Positions 57,651 to 64,000 of a stretch of 64,000 nucleotides of DNA are shown piece after piece. Origin of the DNA: an uncultured Bacteroidota bacterium (GTDB taxonomy: Bacteria > Bacteroidota > Bacteroidia > Bacteroidales > P3); the NCBI GenBank assembly GCA_902776365.1, contig CACYPU010000002.1:257180-321179 (forward strand), given 5' to 3'. Both the position numbers and the translations under genes were made by a program. Below the pieces are notes generated by a model, which worked only from the letters and a program-made list of their open reading frames with translations, was not told where the DNA came from and ran no database searches. Position 1 is the stretch's first letter; each line of letters opens with the position of its first letter.

Positions 57651-60485
57651 ATGAAAAAAATATTTTTTCTTGTAATTTCGGCATTTCTGTTTGCTGCCTG
57701 TGGAGAAAAGACACTGACTTCGTATGTCAACCCCTTAGTTGGCACCGACGGCCACGGGCACACCTTCCCAGGCGCCATCGTACCATTCGGCCAAATACAG
57801 CCTTCTCCCGATACCCGCCTTGAAGGCTGGGACGGCTGCAGTGGTTACCACTACTCCGATGACACCATCTATGGCTTCAGCCACACCCATCTTAGCGGTA
57901 CCGGTTGCTCGGACTACGGAGACGTGCTTCTGATGCCGGTGGACCAGTTGCAGATGCTCGACATGAAGTTCGGCGATTCGATGCGTATGCACTACTGTTT
58001 CGAGTTCTCCCACAACGACGAGGTCGCCCAGGCTGGCTATTACAGTGTGAAACCTCGCAAGGGCAGGATTACCACGGTGAAGCAAGTGGAGCTCACCGTC
58101 GACCGGCGTGTGGCCTACCATCGCTACACTTACGAGCAGATAGATAACGGTATCGTCCTTGACCTTCGCCATCGCGATGTGCTCCTCAGTGGCAAGATTA
58201 TGGAACGCGACGGCATGATTGTGGGCTGGCGCGAGAGCAACGCCTGGAACCCCGACCAGCACCTGTACTATGCTATCCGCAGCAGTGTGCCGTTCGAGAT
58301 TGTGCATTACAGCGACGATTCGACACAGGCTATTCTTCACTTGCCCCCACACACCGAGCAGGTGGAGTTACAGGTGGCCATCAGCGGTGTGGACATCGAG
58401 GGCGCTATAGGCAACCTCAACGCTGCTGAATATAAAAATTTTGATGAGGCCCGCAAGGGTGCCGACAGCACCTGGGAGGCCGCCCTCGGCAAACTGAAGG
58501 TAGAAGGCGGCACCGATGAGCAGAAACGCTGCTTCTATACCGCACTCTATCATTGCATGACGTCGCCTTATCTCTGGAGCGACGCTGATGGCCGTTATCG
58601 TGGTACCGATAATCAGATTCACACCGTCGACCCCGGCCGCGAGGTCTACACAGTTTTCTCCCTCTGGGACACCTACCGCGCCCTGCACCCGCTGCTAACG
58701 CAGATTGAGCCCGAGCGTACCGTCGACTTCGTATATACCGCCATGAAGAACTTTGAGCAGGGCGGAGAATTGCCCATGTGGGAACTGGCTAGCCACGAGA
58801 CCCACTGTATGATAGGCTATCACGCCGTGCCGATGATGCTCGAGGCCTATATTCATTTGGCAGAATCGGATGGTACCCTTGCCGGTTACACGCCACAGCA
58901 GATGCTCGAAGCCATGGTGGCTACCAGTAACCGCACCGAGGCCCACAGAGCCTATGGGACACAGGGTTACCTCTCCTCGGAGCTTGACAACGAGACCGTT
59001 AGCAAAACTCTTGAATACGCCTATGACGACTGGTGCATCGCTCAGATGGCCGAATTTGCCGGCGACACCGCCATGGCCCGCACCTACTGGATTCGTAGCC
59101 AGAGTTGGCAGAACATCATCGACGGCAATGGCTTTGCCCATCCGAAGCGCAACGGTGCCTGGTTGACTCCTTTCGAACCCACCGAGGTGAACAACCACTT
59201 CACCGAGGCCAACTCTTGGCAGTACAGCACCTATGTGCCCCACGATATAGATCAGTGGGTCGAGCATCTGGGAGGAAAAGACAAGGCCATTGAATTCCTC
59301 GACAGTCTCTTCGAGGGCCACAACGCCATGAGTGGCCGCGACCAAGCCGACGTCACTGGCCTTATCGGAATGTACGCCCACGGCAACGAGCCGTCGCACC
59401 ATGCCGCCTGGCTCTATTCCCTCCTTGGTCAGCCGGAGAAGACCGAAAAGTATGTCCACCGCATTCTCAACGAACTCTATACCAGCAAGCCCGACGGCCT
59501 TTGCGGCAACGAGGACTGCGGCCAGATGAGCGCCTGGTATGTCCTCGCCGCCCTCGGCCGCTACGAAGTATGTCCCGGCAGCGGCATTTGGGTCGAAACC
59601 AAACCCATATTTACCTGTCCATCCTCTCTTTTCACCTCTCACCTTTCACCTTTCACCTTGCCCGATTCCCTCCGCATCACCCCCTGTCCCGTCTTCAACG
59701 ACTGGCGGATGCAGCTGGCGGCCGAAAATAGGGATTGCGAGGTGTGTGTGAATACCCAGAAGGAGGTACATTTTTTTGCCCCTGATGACAAAGGAGGATT
59801 GAGACCCATATTTGTCTGTCAAAGGGACAGGGACGATGCTCCGGCAAAAACAAATTGTATTCCATATACGCTGGTTGGCGATGATGAATATCCCAAGATA
59901 ACAGGTCTGCAACCCTCAAGGCGGGATAAAGAGTTTGAGATAACCTATGCAGCGCAGATTGAAGGTCTTCTGGTCTCGCAGCCAGTCACCCAGCGTATCG
60001 TCCGTTCTTCAACCGACAAACATGTCACCTACCTCACGAAGCCCGCTCCCCAGTACACCGAGAACGGCCCCGAAGGCATGGTCGACAACCTTTTTGGCAA
60101 CGCTAACTACCGCATCGGTGGCTGGCAAGGTTGGCAGGGAGACATGGTGGCAACAGTGGAACTCGACAACGAGCAGACCGTCCGCAGCGTGGGCCTCGAT
60201 TGTCTGGAGAACATGCGCTCATGGATATTCTTCCCGAAGAGCATTTCGGTTGAATATAGTCTTGACGGCAAGAACTGGAAACGCTACGGCGAGGTGCAGA
60301 ACACACAGTTCGCTGCTGTACATGCCCGTCAGGAGGAGAGTGTGACGCACACCTTCGCTGTCAACGGCAATGCTCGCGCCAAATACGTAAAGATTACGGC
60401 CAAGAATTTCGGCCCGCTTCCCAACTGGCATGTCAGCGCCGGCGAGCAGGCTTGGCTCTTTGCAGATGAGATAATAATTAAATAG
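57651..60485 (+). CDS. GH92 alpha-mannosidase lipoprotein with C-terminal F5/8-type domain
   Basis: The 944-residue lipoprotein (lipobox FAACG) has GH92 blocks in order: YVNPLVGTDGHGHTFPGAIV, SGYHYSDDTIYGFSHTHLSG, VFSLWDTYRALHPLL, MWELASHETHCMIGYHAVPM, HGNEPSHHAAWLYSLLGQPE, GNEDCGQMSAWYVLAALGRY. GH92 enzymes are calcium-dependent exo-alpha-mannosidases. A C-terminal beta sandwich (VATVELDNEQTVRSVGLDCL, SWIFFPKSISVEYSLDGKNW) looks like an F5/8 type C domain. A TTTCACC array interrupts the late catalytic region (FTSHLSPFTLPDS). Confidence 0.92.
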   Translation: MKKIFFLVISAFLFAACGEKTLTSYVNPLVGTDGHGHTFPGAIVPFGQIQPSPDTRLEGWDGCSGYHYSDDTIYGFSHTHLSGTGCSDYGDVLLMPVDQLQMLDMKFGDSMRMHYCFEFSHNDEVAQAGYYSVKPRKGRITTVKQVELTVDRRVAYHRYTYEQIDNGIVLDLRHRDVLLSGKIMERDGMIVGWRESNAWNPDQHLYYAIRSSVPFEIVHYSDDSTQAILHLPPHTEQVELQVAISGVDIEGAIGNLNAAEYKNFDEARKGADSTWEAALGKLKVEGGTDEQKRCFYTALYHCMTSPYLWSDADGRYRGTDNQIHTVDPGREVYTVFSLWDTYRALHPLLTQIEPERTVDFVYTAMKNFEQGGELPMWELASHETHCMIGYHAVPMMLEAYIHLAESDGTLAGYTPQQMLEAMVATSNRTEAHRAYGTQGYLSSELDNETVSKTLEYAYDDWCIAQMAEFAGDTAMARTYWIRSQSWQNIIDGNGFAHPKRNGAWLTPFEPTEVNNHFTEANSWQYSTYVPHDIDQWVEHLGGKDKAIEFLDSLFEGHNAMSGRDQADVTGLIGMYAHGNEPSHHAAWLYSLLGQPEKTEKYVHRILNELYTSKPDGLCGNEDCGQMSAWYVLAALGRYEVCPGSGIWVETKPIFTCPSSLFTSHLSPFTLPDSLRITPCPVFNDWRMQLAAENRDCEVCVNTQKEVHFFAPDDKGGLRPIFVCQRDRDDAPAKTNCIPYTLVGDDEYPKITGLQPSRRDKEFEITYAAQIEGLLVSQPVTQRIVRSSTDKHVTYLTKPAPQYTENGPEGMVDNLFGNANYRIGGWQGWQGDMVATVELDNEQTVRSVGLDCLENMRSWIFFPKSISVEYSLDGKNWKRYGEVQNTQFAAVHARQEESVTHTFAVNGNARAKYVKITAKNFGPLPNWHVSAGEQAWLFADEIIIK
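59630..59664 (+). repeat. Four to five 7-nt units (TTTCACC) inside the GH92 gene
   Basis: TTTCACC, TCTCACC, two TTTCACC and a decayed TTGCCCG. Translated as LFTSHLSPFTLPDS just after the GSGIWVETKPIF block of GH92. Confidence 0.93.
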
Positions 60486-60492
60486 TAACGAT

Positions 60493-60720
60493 ATGAAAAA
60501 GATTCTTTTGGCTTCCGCAGGTTTGATTGCCTTACTCGCATTGTCTTCGTGCGACAACAAACTGTGCTATTGCTATGAACGCACTTCCGATGGCGTTCTG
60601 CATGAAACGCAGGTTTATACGGATGTGGACACCCCGTGCAATTCGATGTCGAGAGGCAACCGAGGATGTATCGAACGGAACGAGCGTGGTACCATCGATC
60701 CGGAAGACATTGCTAAATAG
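60493..60720 (+). CDS. Small cysteine-rich lipoprotein
   Basis: A 75-residue product with lipobox LLALSSC. The mature part has LCYCYERTSDG, then DTPCNSM and RGNRGCIER. The CxC and the later C-x-x-M match the lipoprotein at 7495-7713, so the two form a family. It follows GH92 by 7 nt and is probably in its transcript. Function unknown. Confidence 0.7.
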   Translation: MKKILLASAGLIALLALSSCDNKLCYCYERTSDGVLHETQVYTDVDTPCNSMSRGNRGCIERNERGTIDPEDIAK

Positions 60721-60724
60721 AGGG

Positions 60725-60759
60725 TAGTGTTTAGTGGTTAGTTAACCATTAACCATTAG
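60725..60759 (+). repeat. Five 7-nt units, inverted inside, between convergent genes
   Basis: TAGTGTT, TAGTGGT, TAGTTAA, CCATTAA and CCATTAG. The halves TAGTGGTTAG and TTAACCATTA are partly complementary. The array fills the gap and covers the stop of the glycosidase gene. Confidence 0.85.
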
Positions 60760-61631
60760 AGTACCAGTATGGCGTTGGAGACAGGGCGTTCGCCTTCGTG
60801 GTCGTGCTGCTTGTTGTCGGAAGGAAAGTTGATTACTCCCTCGTCTTTGATGTACATGGTGCTTGAACCGCCGCCGTCGAGGTTGATGGCCTCGGTGCAA
60901 CCGAGCCAGAGCATTATACGCTCGAGTTCAGGGAGGGTGAATCCCTCAGCGGTGTCTTTGAATCGGCCGTCGGCCACTAACAGAATTGTAGTTCCGTCTT
61001 TTTTGATGCCCAGTGCGGTGCGGTTGTGGCGCACTGTGACGAAGCTGCGGTCATCGCGCTGCGCAACCATCTTGCCACGACGGATAAGCATGGGACCGGC
61101 GGTCATTATGTTTCTTTCTGTCATCTTCTCCTCGCTAAGCCGGTTGCTGTCGGGCACGGTCAGGTGCGGTCGGCCGCCATGCAGCACCAGTGTGGCATAT
61201 TGGTAATATTTCCTGTTTATTGAATCGCTTTTCGATGGGGTGTTCTCTCCCACTTGCTCTCCGTTGATGCGGAGATAGCAAACGGGATTGCCGTATTTCA
61301 TGTCGAAGTAGCTGCCGTTGATGGCCGCCAAGGCTCCTCGGTGCTCTGCGAACACCGACACCTCCGTCAAAGCTGTGTCATGAATGAATGCCAGCCGTCG
61401 GGGAGAATCTTTGGGAATCTCGATAACAAAAAGATGCTGTGCCGAGCAGAACAGTTCGCCCTCGCCGAAGTGGTAGCGTTTCAGAGTAAATCCGTCAAGG
61501 CTGTCGATGCTCCATTCGGCCTTCACCACCCGCAAAGAGTCATTGCTATAGTCGACCTGCGAGCAGGCCGTCAGGTTGACGAGGAGGATAATCAGCAGTG
61601 CGGAAAAATATTTTTTCATCTGGGGTGTCAT
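60756..61631 (-). CDS. Phosphodiester glycosidase (NAGPA family) lipoprotein
   Basis: A 291-residue lipoprotein (lipobox NLTACS) with the NAGPA fold blocks: ALAAINGSYFDMKYGNPVCY, NIMTAGPMLIRRG, RTALGIKKDGTTILLVADGR, LGCTEAINLDGGGSSTMY. The family cleaves sugar phosphodiesters (as in mannose 6-phosphate uncovering) or modifies exopolysaccharide. It overlaps the TamB stop by 4 nt (ATGA), so the two are coupled. ATG 61619 is an alternative start. Confidence 0.88.
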   Translation of the reverse strand: MTPQMKKYFSALLIILLVNLTACSQVDYSNDSLRVVKAEWSIDSLDGFTLKRYHFGEGELFCSAQHLFVIEIPKDSPRRLAFIHDTALTEVSVFAEHRGALAAINGSYFDMKYGNPVCYLRINGEQVGENTPSKSDSINRKYYQYATLVLHGGRPHLTVPDSNRLSEEKMTERNIMTAGPMLIRRGKMVAQRDDRSFVTVRHNRTALGIKKDGTTILLVADGRFKDTAEGFTLPELERIMLWLGCTEAINLDGGGSSTMYIKDEGVINFPSDNKQHDHEGERPVSNAILVL

Positions 61632-64000
61632 TTCTTCTTCTTTTTTCTGAATAGGTCACTCCAACTATCGAATTCCTTGGTCAGCTTCAGTCCGGCTCCT
61701 TGTTTGTAGGGTAGGTCGATGCGGGTATAGTCGTTCGTGTTGGTGCGGTTGTATGCATACAAGTGAATCATTGAACTCAGTCGATATCCAATCAGAGCAT
61801 CGATAATGGTTCCGTTGACTGTGCTGGCATCAAGCTCGCGGCTTTCGCCACCATAGCCGAAAGTGCTCTCGAGGTACCACCGCCCCCAGTCTTTGCTGAT
61901 GTTGACGTCGAACTGTTGGTTGGTCTGTTCGGTGGCGGATTTGTAGTCGATGTTGACGTCGACAAACTGTACCATATCTGTCAAGCTGTTGCCCACAAAC
62001 GATGTTACAATATCTAGAGGGCTTGCTCCAGCTTGGGTCTCATTGTTGACATTGTAGAAATTTCCGGAGATGAGTAGAGAGATGGTTTGGTTCAGCATGT
62101 CGCGCTCGCTGTTGCGGTCGATATAGGCAAATACCTCCTCTTCGACGCTTTGGTCGGCATTGGGCAATCGCAAATCGAAACTGATGTTGGGGTCTTTCAA
62201 TGTGCCGGAGATGGCAATGATATTCTCTACCTGCAGATATTTTTGGGTGTTGTCGACACTCGACAGGCTGCCCGTGAGCGTCGACAGATTGGCACGTTGC
62301 GAATAGACTGCACGGATGTCGAATCGTGCATCTGGCAGGTTTCCTTGGAATGTCAGGTTGCTCCCGTTTTCGATAGCGAAACGCTTTTCATATACCGACA
62401 GCAGGCCAACCCTCATTGTTCCCGACGATATCTCATAGCTTCCCAGCACCTGGGCTGGTGTGGAACTGTTCAGGTTCAGGTGCAGGTCTCCGCTGCCTGT
62501 GCCGCCAACATTCACGGCCACCTCGCGGAAATCCATCGGAAGGTGAATCTTAGCGTCGGATGTGATGCTTAAATCCAAATCTAGGTTGTAGTTGGTCTTC
62601 TTTTTCTTCTGTGTCGGCATTTGGCCCTCGTCGTTTATTTTGTCGCTGACGAAGGTGATGTAGTTCTGCGATTTCACTCGCTGCTGCAGACTGACGGGAA
62701 CTGTCAGGTCGCACCCGGGGTTGGTTCGAGCCCGGATATTGATGTCGAGGTTGTCAATGCTGCCGGTGGCTTGCCCTTCGACCGAAGCTAGCAGTTTTCC
62801 ATAGAATTGTTCGCCATTTTTCCTGTTCAGAACCAATAGATTGTCAGTGTTCAAATTAATGTCCAGAAGGACTTTCTTTTCGTGGGTCAGTTCGATAGTA
62901 CCATTGACGGAAGCCGTATTGTTAAGGGGGTCTAGAATATCGAAGTCTTTCAGCGTGATGATGTTGTTTCTAAGCTGGATGCTGTCTGCAAAGTGGTAGG
63001 TGACATTTGTGATGTCCACCTGCAATGCCCCATTTTCTACAATAGCCATACCTACAAACTGCGGCTGGGAAATGGTTCCGCTGATGTCTATGGCTCCATG
63101 TAGCTGTCCTCCGATGTGACTCGAGAATGTGGCCAGCATTGGCTGAACCAAGGCAAGTTCCAGGCTGTTAAAATCTACTTTGAAGTTCAAGTCAGGGTCT
63201 TTCTTACCCAAGCCTAACCAGCCGAAAGCTTGGATTTGGTCGCCCATCAGCCGTAGGTTGAGGTTGTTGAGCTCTGAGTTCCAGCTGCTGCTCACTCTCA
63301 TGGCCCCCAGATGCTGTCCATTCACCTGGCAGCTGTCTATCTCCAAGTCACTGTTGAAATAGGGGGTGTGGTTAACTCCGTGGAGAGAGAAGTGCCCATT
63401 GATGTCGCCGGCAAAGTGGATGGGGCTGTTTTGAAGCAAGACCTCGCTTAGGAAGTTGAGGTTAAAATGGTCGAAATCGAGTTCCAGACAATCGGTGGGT
63501 TGGCCGTTGAGTTGTAGTCGGGCGTCAATTTGCTGTTCCTGGCTTTCCAATCGTAATCTCTCTCCGTTCACCATCAATTTCCCTTCATCGCTTCTATATA
63601 TCTTAAACTCGTCGGTGCTGAGTTTCCATGGCGTCTTCCCGACATAAAAGTAAGGTTTTGTCACCGATATGTCGCTTCCCTCCAGTTCGAACATCAGGTC
63701 TCCTCGAGTCGTCATCTCGTTGCTTCCCCACTTCAACTCGAGGCTCGAGGCTTCTCGGGTGCTGTTGATTTTCATGGTCACTCGCTCGAACAACTCAATC
63801 TTGCCAATGTCCAATGTTCCGGCGTCGGCTTGAACTTCGTATCTGCTGCCCCAGGGACGGCCGCTCACACCGACATCTTTTAGGACGACAGAGCCTATTC
63901 TTAGCGAGTCGCTCAGTATTACCAACTTAAGCTGTTCACTGAAATTGTACGAGCCGTCGATGACAGAACCTTGGGCAATGGAGACATTTTTTGCCAGTTT
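61628..64000 (-). CDS. TamB-like translocation/assembly protein, C-terminal part (cut by window edge)
   Basis: The frame is open to the window edge, so only the last 790 residues are seen. They form long repeated beta strands (VNGTIELTHEKKVLLDINLN, GSIDNLDINIRARTNPGCDL, GSYEISSGTMRVGLLSVYEK) and end in the TamB/DUF490 domain (YIDRNSERDMLNQTISLLIS, DFKSATEQ-like DVNIDYKSATEQTNQQFDVN, WYLESTFGYGGES). TamB-like bridges span the periplasm and help outer-membrane protein or lipid transport. Confidence 0.88.
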   Translation of the reverse strand, partial: KLAKNVSIAQGSVIDGSYNFSEQLKLVILSDSLRIGSVVLKDVGVSGRPWGSRYEVQADAGTLDIGKIELFERVTMKINSTREASSLELKWGSNEMTTRGDLMFELEGSDISVTKPYFYVGKTPWKLSTDEFKIYRSDEGKLMVNGERLRLESQEQQIDARLQLNGQPTDCLELDFDHFNLNFLSEVLLQNSPIHFAGDINGHFSLHGVNHTPYFNSDLEIDSCQVNGQHLGAMRVSSSWNSELNNLNLRLMGDQIQAFGWLGLGKKDPDLNFKVDFNSLELALVQPMLATFSSHIGGQLHGAIDISGTISQPQFVGMAIVENGALQVDITNVTYHFADSIQLRNNIITLKDFDILDPLNNTASVNGTIELTHEKKVLLDINLNTDNLLVLNRKNGEQFYGKLLASVEGQATGSIDNLDINIRARTNPGCDLTVPVSLQQRVKSQNYITFVSDKINDEGQMPTQKKKKTNYNLDLDLSITSDAKIHLPMDFREVAVNVGGTGSGDLHLNLNSSTPAQVLGSYEISSGTMRVGLLSVYEKRFAIENGSNLTFQGNLPDARFDIRAVYSQRANLSTLTGSLSSVDNTQKYLQVENIIAISGTLKDPNISFDLRLPNADQSVEEEVFAYIDRNSERDMLNQTISLLISGNFYNVNNETQAGASPLDIVTSFVGNSLTDMVQFVDVNIDYKSATEQTNQQFDVNISKDWGRWYLESTFGYGGESRELDASTVNGTIIDALIGYRLSSMIHLYAYNRTNTNDYTRIDLPYKQGAGLKLTKEFDSWSDLFRKKKKK

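Overview
The window looks like a chromosomal segment of a Bacteroidota bacterium, most likely Bacteroidales. The evidence is: promoters of the Bacteroidota type (TTTG about 19-20 nt upstream of TAnnTTTG) in front of several genes, a type IX secretion C-terminal sorting domain, a PorP/SprF membrane protein paired with an OmpA/PD40 protein, a DUF6266 protein, and a tyrosine ammonia-lyase closely resembling the Flavobacterium enzyme. No rRNA, tRNA, CRISPR array or insertion sequence was recognised.

Layout. 1-3 kb: the end of an SH3b-domain protein, an L,D-transpeptidase, a DUF6266 protein, and a decayed HepT/MntA toxin-antitoxin pair (toxin broken, antitoxin intact). 3-10.6 kb, minus strand: a PepD-type dipeptidase, then a run of a type IX-secreted protein, an unknown protein, a radical SAM protein, a tiny lipoprotein, HydE and a GH20 hexosaminidase. 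10.7-12.2 kb: a Wzx-type flippase. 12.45-36.56 kb: one 22-gene plus-strand operon with a single recognisable promoter, an aryl-polyene/flexirubin-type pathway. Tyrosine ammonia-lyase and a PaaK-like ligase would make and activate a 4-hydroxycinnamoyl starter. Three ketosynthase proteins (two with a fused second KS-like domain), two acyl carrier proteins, a ketoreductase and two dehydratases would extend it. A methyltransferase, a B12/radical SAM protein, a tandem CrtI-like oxidoreductase and a glycosyltransferase would tailor it. Acyltransferases, a LolA-like carrier and an MMPL-acyltransferase fusion would attach and export it. No DarA/DarB-like dialkylresorcinol genes were seen, so an aryl polyene ester is more likely than a full flexirubin.

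36.8-64 kb: an ADP-forming acyl-CoA synthetase, small outer-membrane proteins, a broken dihydroorotase, a WG-repeat protein, a methionine gamma-lyase-type enzyme, ElbB, a DHOD-like protein, KdsA, a DEDDh exonuclease, an ECF sigma/anti-sigma/outer-membrane trio, an OmpA-PD40/PorP pair behind TsaD, a ROK kinase, a GH92 mannosidase, a phosphodiester glycosidase and a partial TamB.

The most unusual feature is genome structure. Some thirty short tandem arrays of 7-nt units (less often 8, 9, 10 or 11 nt), very often exactly five units, are scattered through the window. They lie between genes, over start and stop codons, and inside reading frames at domain linkers and signal peptides. One family encodes the same heptapeptide periodicity (FHLSPFT) in four unrelated proteins. 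Two larger hairpins are built from four 11-nt units per arm. These arrays resemble in style the heptanucleotide STRR repeats of cyanobacteria, but I do not know a description of them in this lineage.
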